Notes under the pieces: model-generated
The model's database searches: none
Told to the model about the DNA's origin: nothing
Seen by the model: the letters and a program-made list of their open reading frames with translations, nothing else
In this document: in pieces, positions 1-9,003 of the stretch
Layout: every line of letters starts with the position of its first letter
How positions within the stretch are numbered: position 1 is the stretch's first letter
Assembly: GCA_021287075.1 (NCBI GenBank)
Contig: JAJTBD010000012.1
Span: 1 to 64,000, forward strand
DNA from: Micrococcales bacterium
Lineage (GTDB): Bacteria > Actinomycetota > Actinomycetes > Actinomycetales > Dermatophilaceae
Reading direction: 5' to 3'
DNA length: 64,000 nucleotides
Position numbers and translations under genes: made by a program

Positions 1-56
1 ACTCGGAGGCCGCCCGCCCATCAGCCGCCTGTAACCAACGTGGCGGCCGGGTACAT

Positions 57-653
57 CTAGCGGGGGCCGGCGACCTCGACCCGGGCCACGTCCTCGCGGC
101 CATAGACCCACACGATGAGCTCCGAGGCGGGACCGACGACCTCGACCGACCGCGGACCGGCGACGACCTGCGCGTGGCCACCGCCGGGGCGACGGAGCAC
201 GAGGCCGGGCAGGTCGCCGCGGAGGATCGGGGTGGCGCGCTGCACCCGCAGCCACAGCGCAGCCTCGAGCTGCTCGTCAGGGCGCGGCTCGCGGATCCCG
301 TTGGCGCGCACCACATCCTGGGTGTGCATGTAGTACTCCCCCAGCGCGTGGCGGTGCCCCTCCAAGGCGTCCGTCGGCATGGCCGCCAGCGCGCCGGAGC
401 CCGAGCGCAGCAGATCGACGAGTTCGGCGAAGCCGACCCGCCGCCGGGTCCGGCTGGTCCGCCAGGCCGTCAGCGGCTCGAGCCGCCTGAGCGCGATGCC
501 GGGCCACGCCAGGGGGTCGTGCCCGAGCTGCCAGATGTGGACGGCGAGGTCGTGGACATCCCAGCCCTCGCACAGGGTGGGTGCGTCCGGTCCGGCCGCC
601 TCGAACGCATCGCACAGCCGCTGGAGCTGCCGGTCGCGCAGTGCCGCTGTCAT
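57..653 (-). CDS. Mycothiol-dependent maleylpyruvate isomerase-like (DinB fold) protein
   Basis: A 198-residue protein of the actinobacterial TIGR03083/TIGR03085-type family, DinB-like four-helix proteins that are thought to use mycothiol or a metal. Near residue 25 it has the family signature TLCEGWDVHDLAVHI, including the His that normally binds metal. The start chosen is the ATG at 651-653, preceded by a GGGGGCGAG-type ribosome site; the open frame extends further upstream only by overlapping the next gene. Its substrate is unknown and cannot be read from the sequence. It lies downstream of the broken DUF1905 gene on the same strand, about 20 bp away, so the two may be co-transcribed. Confidence 0.75.
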   Translation of the reverse strand: MTAALRDRQLQRLCDAFEAAGPDAPTLCEGWDVHDLAVHIWQLGHDPLAWPGIALRRLEPLTAWRTSRTRRRVGFAELVDLLRSGSGALAAMPTDALEGHRHALGEYYMHTQDVVRANGIREPRPDEQLEAALWLRVQRATPILRGDLPGLVLRRPGGGHAQVVAGPRSVEVVGPASELIVWVYGREDVARVEVAGPR

Positions 654-675
654 CTCGCCCCCGTGCGTCCTCGGC

Positions 676-1126
676 TCAGTCCGTGCCGCGCAGTTCGGCC
701 AGGGCCTTGTCGAGCCGGCGCTGCCTGGTGGCCTCCTGCTTCGCCTCGGCGATGCCGCGGGCGATCTCCTTGCGGCGGGTGTAGGAGAGCTTGTCGAAGG
801 CGGCCTTAGCCGCCCTGTCGACCTTGAACGCCGCTGCCAGCTCGGGCGGGACCTCGACGGTCCGCTCGTCGGCATCGAGCGCGATGGTCGCGTCGACCTC
901 GTCGCCGATCTCGACTCCCAACTCGGCGCGGGTCGCCTTGCTCAGCCCGATACAGCGCTTGCCGCCCATGCTGGCCACCCGCAGCCGGGTGCTCGTCCCG
1001 CCGATCGTCACCACCACCGGGGGGCGTCTTCTTGTCCGAGAGCTCGGCGACCTGCTCGTCCGTGAGGATGATCGCCGCGGCCGGCCCGAAGGGCTCGATT
1101 GTCGTGCGCAGCTTGAGCTCGGGCAT
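676..1126 (-). pseudogene. DUF1905/YdeI-type protein, frameshifted
   Basis: Two overlapping frames together give one complete DUF1905 plus OmdA/YdeI-like protein. The N-terminal part (MPELKLRTTIEPFGPAAA) is read from the ATG at 1124-1126 and ends near TPP. The C-terminal part, starting VVVTIGGTSTRLRVASMGGK, continues in another frame to 676. The break falls exactly at a run of six G at 1019-1024; five would restore the frame and give TPPVVVTIGG. The family is small (about 150 aa), often called bacteriocin-protection-like, with no firm function. It could be a real inactivating indel or a homopolymer sequencing error. Confidence 0.7.
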
Positions 1127-1277
1127 CACTGGCTCCTTCGGCTCTTGGACTAGGCGCTGAAACTCTCCCACAGCCCACTACGGCCTTGCCATTTCGCCGG
1201 GTCAACTGGCCTCGGGCGACAGCCTTCGTGTCGTAATCTGTGGCCGACCTGAGTGCCACGGATTCACTAGGAACGTC

Positions 1278-2399
1278 ATGACTGATGACCCAGCAGGAAC
1301 CGCTCCCACCGAGGACGAGCTGCAGCAGGCGACGGATGTCGAGGTCTTGGACGTTGCCGAGGCCGCCGCAGAGGTCCAGCGCGCGGTCTCAGGCCGTCGG
1401 GGGATGGCCCGTCGCTATGTGATCCGCGTGCGCCGTCGAAACCCTGTCGCGACTCCAGGCGATCTGGTCAAGATCCTGGAGCGTCACTATCTAGCAGCCA
1501 TCAGCGCGGCTGGCGCCGCGCTGACCGTTGGATCACTCGCGGCCGAGATCGGGATCAGCCTCATACCCGGAGGCAGTGCCGCGACCAAGGGCGGGAAGGT
1601 GGCAGCGAAGGCGGCAGGCAAAGCCGCCGCAAAGACAGCGCTCAAGAACTCCGGGAAGAAGCTACTCAAGAACGCAGCGAAGGAGGGAGGCACCCAGGCG
1701 CTGTCCACCTGGGTCCCCGCCGGGGAGAAGCAGCTTCAGTTCGAGGTCACAGCCCTGTTCGCGCTGGCACTCGCCGAGTTGCATGACCTTGATCTCGATG
1801 AGCAGAGTTCAGCCGAGTTAGTGCGCCGACTGACCGACGGTGACCCCGGCTCAGGCGATTCCGCAGGGAGCATGGTCCGATCACTCGTCTCCGACGAGGA
1901 CGCCCATGAGTTCAGAGCGCAGTTGTCTCGCCGCCAGGGGGCAGCGCTGGACATGAGCAGCAAGGCCGTCAGTGGTGGCGCGCACCGCTTCGTCTTCGGC
2001 GAAGCGCCAGCCAACTTCCCTCCCCATCTCGCGGTTCCGGTCGAGGACGCGGATGAGGATGGACATGGCCCTCTTGCGGCCCTCGAGCAGGCAGCCCGTT
2101 CGGTCGGGGACACGGCGGGTGCGCGGGCGCACGCGGTTGGCACGGGCATCACCAACGCAGCAAGCTCGGTCTCTAGACCGTTCAGAAGCGTTGACCGCGA
2201 CGGTGACGGTGTGGCAGATGAGCCGGCCGCCTTGTCGGCAGCCAAGCACGCAGGCACCGTGATAGCCGGACGGACGGGCGCTGTCGGGAAGAAGCTGCGG
2301 GCGCCCCTCAAGGGCCGCAGGCGTGGGGCTGCCGGTGAAGTGGAGCTAGAGGACGCAGCCACGGATGACCCGGACACCGACGACCACGCCGCCGAGTGA
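1278..2399 (+). CDS. Hypothetical protein with central hydrophobic/Lys-Ala segment and EF-hand-like loop
   Basis: A 373-residue protein I cannot assign to a characterised family; it resembles a family of uncharacterised actinobacterial proteins that share an RRNPxATPxxLVxxLExxYLAAI region. That region is at about residues 52-75 and is followed by a Gly/Ala-rich hydrophobic stretch (about 75-100), then a Lys/Ala-rich helix (KAAGKAAAKTALK). The C-terminal third is acidic and has a DRDGDGVADE loop like a single calcium-binding EF-hand/dockerin loop. No signal peptide is visible. The ATG at 1278 follows AGGAACGTC. It stands alone, divergent from the DUF1905 gene and followed by an HNH gene. Confidence 0.7.
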   Translation: MTDDPAGTAPTEDELQQATDVEVLDVAEAAAEVQRAVSGRRGMARRYVIRVRRRNPVATPGDLVKILERHYLAAISAAGAALTVGSLAAEIGISLIPGGSAATKGGKVAAKAAGKAAAKTALKNSGKKLLKNAAKEGGTQALSTWVPAGEKQLQFEVTALFALALAELHDLDLDEQSSAELVRRLTDGDPGSGDSAGSMVRSLVSDEDAHEFRAQLSRRQGAALDMSSKAVSGGAHRFVFGEAPANFPPHLAVPVEDADEDGHGPLAALEQAARSVGDTAGARAHAVGTGITNAASSVSRPFRSVDRDGDGVADEPAALSAAKHAGTVIAGRTGAVGKKLRAPLKGRRRGAAGEVELEDAATDDPDTDDHAAE

Positions 2400-2530
2400 G
2401 GATCACTTCCCGTCTTTGGGACTGCTGCCTGAGCAGGACCGGCACCGGCTGCTAGCCCATAGTCAGTGCGTCACGGCATACCGCCAACGCACTCGCGGCG
2501 CGGCTCTAAGGCACGCGAGTCCACCGGATC

Positions 2531-2536
2531 TAACCT
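2531..2536 (+). promoter_or_regulatory. -10 element of the HNH gene, leaderless layout
   Basis: TAACCT lies exactly six bases before the ATG at 2543, so transcription would start at or next to the start codon. There is no Shine-Dalgarno sequence. The -35 is not convincing. Confidence 0.4.
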
Positions 2537-2542
2537 CGGCGC

Positions 2543-2893
2543 ATGGCCTCCCGTCGTCGCGCCGCGACCTATGCCCGGCGCCGGCAGCGGCGCATGGCAC
2601 GGGTGACGCACGACCTCACTCCGCAGCAGTGGCGGGCGCTGGTCGAGGCGTGGGCTGGCTGCGCCTACTGCGGCAAGGACGACGGCGCGCTCCAGAAGGA
2701 CTGCATGCTGCCGATCTCGCGCGGCGGCCGCTACACGCTCACCAATGTCGTGCCGGCCTGCCGCTCGTGCAACGCGAGCAAGTGCAACTCCGAGCTGACC
2801 ACCTGGATGCGCCGCAAGCGGCTCGACGAGCGGGCCTTCCTCACCCGACTGGGCGAGATCAGTCTGGCGTTGGCTCCTGCATCGGACCCGTGA
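2543..2893 (+). CDS. HNH endonuclease
   Basis: A 116-residue HNH-family nuclease. A basic N-terminus is followed by a zinc-type CAYC pair (about residues 47-50), then DCMLPISRGG, where the usual first His of the HNH motif is Cys, then LTNVVPACRSCNASK with the Asn and second Cys pair. The Asp-Cys variant also occurs, to my knowledge, in related actinobacterial HNH proteins, so it may not mean loss of activity. Such small proteins often cut DNA in restriction or mobile contexts, but nothing mobile is seen here. Its 3' end overlaps the convergent SDR gene by 35 bp. Confidence 0.8.
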   Translation: MASRRRAATYARRRQRRMARVTHDLTPQQWRALVEAWAGCAYCGKDDGALQKDCMLPISRGGRYTLTNVVPACRSCNASKCNSELTTWMRRKRLDERAFLTRLGEISLALAPASDP

Positions 2894-3701
2894 GTGAGAA
2901 TCGCCCGCCGGCCAGGGCCGCGATGACCCCGCCGTCGATGAGCAGGTCTGTGCCCGTGATGAAGGGCGCAGACATCAGATATGCGGCGGCGTCGCCTACC
3001 TCGTCCGAGGTACCGACCCGCCCCGAAGGACTCGCTGCGAGCATCGCTCGATAGCCCTCTGCCCCAGGGCCGTTCAACTCGTCACGGGCGAGCGGGGTCA
3101 TGATGATGCCTGGGCTGATGCTGTTGACCCGCGCCCCTCGGTCACCCCACTGGAGTGCAGCCGCCTGCGCGCGAAGGATGTTGGCCCGCTTGGCGATCCC
3201 GTAGGCCATCCCCGAATCGTCTATGGCGCGCAGGAAGTCCAGGTCGGCGAGCTCCGCCGCGGGGGTCGTGGCGAGCGCGTGGCTCTGCGCCGGGCCGAGG
3301 GGCGGGAGCATGTGGCCGGCCTGACTGGCGATGACGATCGCCGCGCCGCCCGGTGCGATCACACGGCCGAACTCCTCCAGCACCAACGCCGTCCCGACCA
3401 CATCGACCGCCACGACCTGCTGGGGGCTCGCCTGCACCGGCGACACTCCCGCGGCGTGGATGACATGGGTGACGGGACCCAGCGCCGCTGCCTGGTCGGC
3501 CAGCGACGCCATGGAGTCAGCCGAGGCAACATCGACCTGAGACGTCGCGACCTCATAGCCATCGCCTGTGAGTGACCTGGCGGCCTCAGTCGTCGCCTCG
3601 GAGCGCAGATCGGCGACGAGAATAGTGCGCCCTGCCCCGACCCGGCGGGCGATCGCCCGCCCGATCGAGCCGGCTCCTACGAGCACCACCACGTCGCTCA
3701 T
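2859..3701 (-). CDS. SDR family NAD(P)-dependent oxidoreductase
   Basis: A 280-residue short-chain dehydrogenase/reductase with a Rossmann fold. The nucleotide-binding site is VGAGSIGRA near the N-terminus (a GxxxGxG variant), the acidic residue after the second strand is VADLR, and the catalytic YxxxK is YGIAK at about residue 166. The C-terminus ends with the usual FITGTDLLIDGG. The ATG at 3699-3701 is chosen because GGAGGT lies six bases upstream; a longer in-frame start at 3722 has no such site. The substrate is unknown. A second SDR lies 0.6 kb upstream on the same strand. Confidence 0.85.
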   Translation of the reverse strand: MSDVVVLVGAGSIGRAIARRVGAGRTILVADLRSEATTEAARSLTGDGYEVATSQVDVASADSMASLADQAAALGPVTHVIHAAGVSPVQASPQQVVAVDVVGTALVLEEFGRVIAPGGAAIVIASQAGHMLPPLGPAQSHALATTPAAELADLDFLRAIDDSGMAYGIAKRANILRAQAAALQWGDRGARVNSISPGIIMTPLARDELNGPGAEGYRAMLAASPSGRVGTSDEVGDAAAYLMSAPFITGTDLLIDGGVIAALAGGRFSLTGPMQEPTPD

Positions 3702-3782
3702 GTCCGCACCTCCGGTCGACACCCTGTCCTCCCGACAGTAGACCGCCGCTGTGCGCTCGGGGAAGCCGGAAGCAGCCTCCCG

Positions 3783-4280
3783 TCAGCTGCGCGTCTCCCT
3801 GATCTGCTCGGCGAGGATCTCGGCGTGTCCGGTGTGCTGGGCCATCTCGCGGATGCAGTGAACGAGCACCCACCGCAGCGACAGCTCACCCAGGACCGGG
3901 TGGGTGCAGCGGGCGTCCAGGTCCAACCTGCTGATGACCTCGTCGGCCCGCGAGGTGGCTGCTTCGTGAGTCGCGGCCAGCACCTCAAGAGAATCTGCTG
4001 GTTCGAGGACGAAACTCTCGTCCGCAGTCTCGGGGATGCCCGCCTCTGCACGTGTCTTCCCGCCGAAAAGGCAGACAAACCAAGCAGTCTCGACGAATGC
4101 CGCGTGCTTGAGCAGGCCCATCGGCGTGGTCATCGACGGGACCAGACGGAGACGCGCCTCGTCGTCGGTCAGGCCGAGGACGGTCTCGCGCAGAAGTCGT
4201 CGGTGCTCGGCGAGGAACGCGAGGAGGACCTCCCCCTCCTGACCGTGCCGCGCGTCGAGCGCGCTCCCGTGAGGGGCCAT
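3783..4280 (-). CDS. DinB family (DUF664) protein
   Basis: A 165-residue DUF664/DinB-like four-helix protein. Conserved metal-site histidines are visible in GLLKHAAFVE (about residue 56) and HCIREMAQHTGHAEIL near the C-terminus. Members are putative mycothiol- or bacillithiol-dependent transferases; no substrate is known. Its ATG shares one base with the TGA of the upstream SDR gene (TGATG at 4278-4282), so the two are probably translated together, suggesting a common detoxification or redox task. That role is inference. Confidence 0.8.
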   Translation of the reverse strand: MAPHGSALDARHGQEGEVLLAFLAEHRRLLRETVLGLTDDEARLRLVPSMTTPMGLLKHAAFVETAWFVCLFGGKTRAEAGIPETADESFVLEPADSLEVLAATHEAATSRADEVISRLDLDARCTHPVLGELSLRWVLVHCIREMAQHTGHAEILAEQIRETRS

Positions 4281-5017
4281 CAGCGCGCCTCGGGGTCGGG
4301 GCCCTGGGCGGCCCGGCCGCCGTCGACCGGCAGCGTCACCCCGCTGATGAAACCGGCGGCCGGGGAGAGCAGGAACGCGACCGCCTCGGCCACTTCGGCG
4401 GGGGTGCCCACCCGGCCGATCGGATGCAGCTGGGCCATCTGCCCGTCCACCTCGGGATGCTCGCGCCGGTACTCCTCGAAGCGCGCGGTCGTGATGGACC
4501 CAAGCGCGACGGCATTGGCGCGGATGCCCCGCGGGCCGTGGTCGACGGCGATCGCACGGGTCAGGCCCTCGATGGCCGCCTTCGCCGTGGCATAGGGCAG
4601 CGCGCCGCGCACGGGACGCTGGGCCTGATGCGAGGAGACGTTGACGATCGCGCCCGGACGGCCGTGGGTGACGAAGTGGTTGACGGCGACGTGGCTGCCC
4701 ACCACTGCGAGGGCCAGGTTTGCCGTGATCAGGCCCAGCACCTCGTGGGCATCGGCGGACACCGGCGACGCATCACGGAAGATCGCCGCGTTGTTGACCC
4801 ACCCGACCAGGGGCGCACGCTCCTCGGCCAGCTGTGCGGCATACCGGACAACGCCCTCGTCCCCCGCGTCTCCCACGACGAAGCGGATGTTCGGGTGCTG
4901 CCAGTCCGCGTCGTTGACGTCGACGATGACAACCGCGCCGCTCGACGCGAGGTGCTCGGCGATCGCGCGCCCAACCCCCTGCGTCCCTCCGGTCACCACA
5001 TACGAGACGTCAGCCAC
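4280..5017 (-). CDS. SDR family oxidoreductase
   Basis: A 245-residue classical short-chain dehydrogenase. It shows TGGTQGVG (dinucleotide binding), NNAA, the catalytic Ser in VNVSSHQAQ and YATAK (YxxxK), and ends with the typical SGVTLPVDGG. The GTG at 5015-5017 is preferred because AGGAAGG lies about ten bases upstream; an ATG at 5059 would add 14 residues. It overlaps the DinB gene downstream by one base. Substrate unknown. It shares little beyond the fold with the SDR at 2859-3701, so the two are not a recent duplication. Confidence 0.85.
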   Translation of the reverse strand: MADVSYVVTGGTQGVGRAIAEHLASSGAVVIVDVNDADWQHPNIRFVVGDAGDEGVVRYAAQLAEERAPLVGWVNNAAIFRDASPVSADAHEVLGLITANLALAVVGSHVAVNHFVTHGRPGAIVNVSSHQAQRPVRGALPYATAKAAIEGLTRAIAVDHGPRGIRANAVALGSITTARFEEYRREHPEVDGQMAQLHPIGRVGTPAEVAEAVAFLLSPAAGFISGVTLPVDGGRAAQGPDPEAR

Positions 5018-5116
5018 GATGCTCGCCCTTCCTTTTCTTTGCTCCAAGTTCTCACCCACAGGACCAAGGACGCTCCTTCGATTGAAGGTCGGTCACTTCG
5101 CGCGCCAGCGGTTCGG

Positions 5117-5503
5117 TCAGAAATGCAGCTCACTCGCGGGTGGGAACGCCCGGGCCGTGCCATCCACGTCTACCGGGAAACCCTCGAGGTAGCTGGGCCG
5201 GTCGCCGTCGATGAACAGCAGAACGCCCAGACCCGGCGCACCGGCCTCGAGAATCAGCCGGCCAGGCTGCGGACTGGCATCGGGCACGAGCTCAACGGAG
5301 GGGCAGCGGCCGCACTCACATTCGCCTGTCACGCGGATCTCGGGCACCATCGCCAGCCGACGGGCCCGAGCGGCGTCGGTGACATCTCTCTCGTGGGGCG
5401 AGGCCTGGCGCAACATCGCGACAAGCACCTCGTGCTCACGGCTGGTGAGCTCCCGGGGAAACGCCGCCGCCGGCGTCACGACGCCGTCGCTGGGGGATGG
5501 CAC
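5117..5503 (-). CDS. Small hypothetical protein with CECGRC motif
   Basis: A 128-residue protein of unknown function. A CECGRCPS cysteine cluster at about residues 62-69 could hold zinc or iron. The rest is acidic and Pro-rich with LLFIDGDRPSYLEGFPVD. GTG at 5501-5503 is the start, with AAAGGAT ten bases upstream. It begins 16 bp after the stop of the flavodoxin lipoprotein gene and is probably the third gene of the LtrA-flavodoxin operon, which hints at a redox or metal link. I cannot assign a family. Confidence 0.65.
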   Translation of the reverse strand: MPSPSDGVVTPAAAFPRELTSREHEVLVAMLRQASPHERDVTDAARARRLAMVPEIRVTGECECGRCPSVELVPDASPQPGRLILEAGAPGLGVLLFIDGDRPSYLEGFPVDVDGTARAFPPASELHF

Positions 5504-5519
5504 CAGGGGGATCCTTTCG

Positions 5520-6251
<732 letters not shown>

Positions 6252-6255
6252 CCTG

Positions 6256-7434
6256 TCAATCTGCCACGGGCACGGCCAGGTGTGTGGCTACGCGGCCGAA
6301 TGCCAGGGCGGTCGTGGCCGAGATGAGCAGCAGCAATGTCATCGAGGTGAGGCCGGGCAGAGGCAGGTTGGCAGCGATGCCACCCGCCGCGACCAGGACC
6401 GCGGCCCCGACGACTAGCGGCACGACGACATGGCCGGTGAGGTGGTGGAGGAAGAGCGCGTAGGCACCGACCGCGACTGCGACGCCGCCGAACAGCAGCG
6501 CAGTAGGCCCCTGGCCGAGGCGCTCGGCAGGCTCATGGACCACTCGCTCCGTGCCGACTGCGAACGCGACAAATGCGAGGACGAGGACCTGTTGTCCATT
6601 GGTCGCCAACTCCCCCAGGCGCAGCTGGGTGACGCTGGCGGACTGGGTCTCGAGGAAAGTGCCGATGGCGTCCTGGGCCGCCCCGAAGAAGAGATACCAG
6701 AGACACACGATGGTGAGCATGGCCAGCACACCCCCGGCGAGGTGCTCCAGGTGCTGCGGCGCTCCGGCGATGCCGATGCCCGCCTGCACGATGGCCTCGC
6801 CAAGACAGATCAACAGGAACAGCCGGGTCCGCTCGACCTGGTGGGGCGCGTCGAAGCCGAGATCGGCCAGGTCATCGGCCGAGCGCCCCGGCATCGGATG
6901 CCGCAGACGCATGCCGAGCACGTCGATCGCCACTGCCCCCAGCCACCACCACAGGCGGGCGTCCGGCGCGCTGAGCGCGCCGATGATCCAGGGAACGGCC
7001 GACACGAGCGCCCACACGATCATCGCCTCGCGGTGACGTCGCAGCGCTGCGTAGACGTCGAAGGCCCTCGTGAGGGCCGGCCGGCCCAGCTGGATCACCA
7101 GCATGGGGACGACGAAGGACCACGGCGACTCGCCGAACGCGCCAGGGATCGAGGCATTCATCACCAGGCCAAGCAGCATCACGACAAGGAGGGCCCAGCG
7201 CGTCCCCCGTGCCCGCGAGAGCACCATCGTCGACTCGTAGGTCGTGAACGCCCAGATGGTGAAAACCGTCAACGACAGCAGAGCTGTCTCGAGCACTCCC
7301 CGCCACGAGACGTCGCTGGCCAGGTGCTGTGCCAGCATCGAGATGGCGAAGACATAGACGAGATCGAAGAACAGCTCGAGCGTGCTGACCTCCTGCGGGG
7401 CAGCAGGGTCAAACGCTGTGTGGGACTGCGACAT
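6256..7434 (-). CDS. Low temperature requirement protein A (LtrA) family membrane protein
   Basis: A 392-residue integral membrane protein with about nine to ten hydrophobic segments. The LtrA-family opening STLELFFDLVYVFAIS is at about residues 17-32, and FLLICLGEAIVQAG is the second conserved family block. The family is named from a Listeria mutant unable to grow in the cold; its biochemical role is not known. ATG at 7432-7434 is chosen for the GGAAGG site upstream (in-frame start at 7479 has none). It heads a probable three-gene operon with the flavodoxin lipoprotein (4 bp gap) and the CECGRC protein. Confidence 0.85.
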   Translation of the reverse strand: MSQSHTAFDPAAPQEVSTLELFFDLVYVFAISMLAQHLASDVSWRGVLETALLSLTVFTIWAFTTYESTMVLSRARGTRWALLVVMLLGLVMNASIPGAFGESPWSFVVPMLVIQLGRPALTRAFDVYAALRRHREAMIVWALVSAVPWIIGALSAPDARLWWWLGAVAIDVLGMRLRHPMPGRSADDLADLGFDAPHQVERTRLFLLICLGEAIVQAGIGIAGAPQHLEHLAGGVLAMLTIVCLWYLFFGAAQDAIGTFLETQSASVTQLRLGELATNGQQVLVLAFVAFAVGTERVVHEPAERLGQGPTALLFGGVAVAVGAYALFLHHLTGHVVVPLVVGAAVLVAAGGIAANLPLPGLTSMTLLLLISATTALAFGRVATHLAVPVAD

Positions 7435-7576
7435 ATCGTCCTTCCTGCCCGCCGGCATCTCACTCGGCGTCCGACACACGACCGCGCAGCACCTCCGCGC
7501 TAGGGCCCAGCCCAGTCCTCAGACGTTAACCGGAACTCGACCGAGTTTCGGCACGTAGAACCATGTGCACGATCGC

Positions 7577-8851
7577 TCAGACAGGCACAGGAGTCCAGAG
7601 CCGGTCGATGGGCATCACGTGCAGCCGGTCCGCATAGGTGTAGGAGCGGGTACCAGTGGTCAGCATGATGCCGCCGATGAACCTCTCCCCCAGCAGGTCC
7701 CGAAGCTGGGCCAGACCGCGGAACTCCTTCCCCGAGGCCCGTTCGCTGGCCTTGACCTCGAACGCGACGACTCTCCCATCGTCGTACTCGACGACGAGGT
7801 CGACCTCAGCCCCGTCGCTCGTACGCCAGTGCCCCAGCGTCACCGGCTCGTCGAGCCAGGACGCCTGCTTGCGCAACTCCCCGACGACGAAGGTCTCCAG
7901 CAGGTGCCCGAAGTCAGTGAGTGACGTCGGGTCAATGCCGATGACCTTCTCCGGCGTGAGCCGGAGCAGTCGGGCAGCCAGCCCGGAGTCGACGACGTGG
8001 ACCTTCGGCTTCGCACTCACCCGCGAGCGGAGGCTCTTGCCCCACGCGGGGAGACGCACAACCAAGAACAGGTCCTCGAGGAGCCGGAGATGGCTCTCCG
8101 TCGTCTCCCGGTTGATCCCCACCTTCTCCGCCGTCGCCGCCACGTTCAGCAGTTGACCGGTCTGCGCCGCGATTTGTCCCAAGAGGTCGGCCAAGGCCTG
8201 ACGCTCGCGGATTCTGCTGAGCTCGACGGCATCGCGTTCGACGGACGCTCGAACGAAGTCGTCAAACCAGCGAGCTCTGGCTGAGGCTGACCGACGCAGG
8301 GCGAGCGGCATTCCCCCGGAGCACACGCGGTCGACATACTCGGGTCGCGTCGTCGACGAAGACGGAACGGAGCTCACAACGCCGTCGACATCATCCGCGA
8401 GCACGTCGAGCAGGTTCTCCCGCACGCCCTCGAGTTCGCCTTGGGAGAGTGGCCAGATAACGAGCGAGCGGAGCCGGCCGGTCAGCGCCTGTGCTGTCGC
8501 CGGCAGAGCGTCCTGCCTCGTCGACCCCGTGATGATCGCCGTCCCCGGAAGGCTGCCTTCACGGTTCAGCCGGGCCTTGAGTGCATCGAGGATGTCTGGA
8601 ACCCGCTGGTACTCATCGATGCAGATCGGGGCCCCGGCACGCACCGAAGCGGCCAGGTTCCCCTGGATCGCCTCACGCACTTCAACATCATCGAGGTCGA
8701 TCACCGAGCCGCCGACTGCCTCAGCGAAGCCGCGGAGCACCGTCGACTTGCCCACCGATCGTGGACCATGCAGCGCGGTCACCGGCTCGGTGCGCATCTG
8801 TTCGGCCAACAGATCGCTAACACGGCGGGGAACGAGTCGATCGAGCTGCAT
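7577..8851 (-). CDS. AAA family ATPase with DUF4143 domain
   Basis: A 424-residue ATPase of the AAA_14/DUF4143 group. Walker A is GPRSVGKST (about residues 29-37), Walker B ICIDEYQ, and a sensor ITGSTR follows. The C-terminal DUF4143 half contains a PD-(D/E)xK-like pattern, DGAEVDLVVEYDDG then VAFEVKAS, so a nuclease-like site is possible. These genes are widespread, patchily distributed and of unknown function. Directly upstream are four 23-bp tandem repeats (8887-8978), which might be its operator or an insertion-sequence remnant. It is an isolated gene. Confidence 0.85.
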   Translation of the reverse strand: MQLDRLVPRRVSDLLAEQMRTEPVTALHGPRSVGKSTVLRGFAEAVGGSVIDLDDVEVREAIQGNLAASVRAGAPICIDEYQRVPDILDALKARLNREGSLPGTAIITGSTRQDALPATAQALTGRLRSLVIWPLSQGELEGVRENLLDVLADDVDGVVSSVPSSSTTRPEYVDRVCSGGMPLALRRSASARARWFDDFVRASVERDAVELSRIRERQALADLLGQIAAQTGQLLNVAATAEKVGINRETTESHLRLLEDLFLVVRLPAWGKSLRSRVSAKPKVHVVDSGLAARLLRLTPEKVIGIDPTSLTDFGHLLETFVVGELRKQASWLDEPVTLGHWRTSDGAEVDLVVEYDDGRVVAFEVKASERASGKEFRGLAQLRDLLGERFIGGIMLTTGTRSYTYADRLHVMPIDRLWTPVPV

Positions 8852-8886
8852 GCTGTCACCCTAGCAGGATCACCATCTCACCCCAC

Positions 8887-8978
8887 CAAACGTGAGCCCC
8901 TTAATCCAGCATATGTGAGCCCCTTGATCCGGCACACATGAGCATCCTCGGTCGGCAAACATGAGCACCCAAGCCCCC
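8887..8978. repeat. Four degenerate 23-bp tandem repeats
   Basis: Units start at 8887, 8910, 8933 and 8956, each 23 bp. All share the core CAnAnnTGAGCnnC; the first two continue with CCCTTnATCC. They sit between the start of the DUF4143 ATPase and the end of ychF. The pattern resembles the multiple terminal repeats of some IS21/IS481-like elements, but no transposase is present, so it may be an IS scar or an iterated protein-binding site. Confidence 0.7.
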
Positions 8979-9003
8979 ACCGACGACCCCCACGAGCCAG
9001 CGA

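Noticed and set aside
2365..3054. 229-codon plus-strand frame over the HNH gene
   Set aside because: The HNH motif is read in another frame from 2543; this frame has no recognisable domain.
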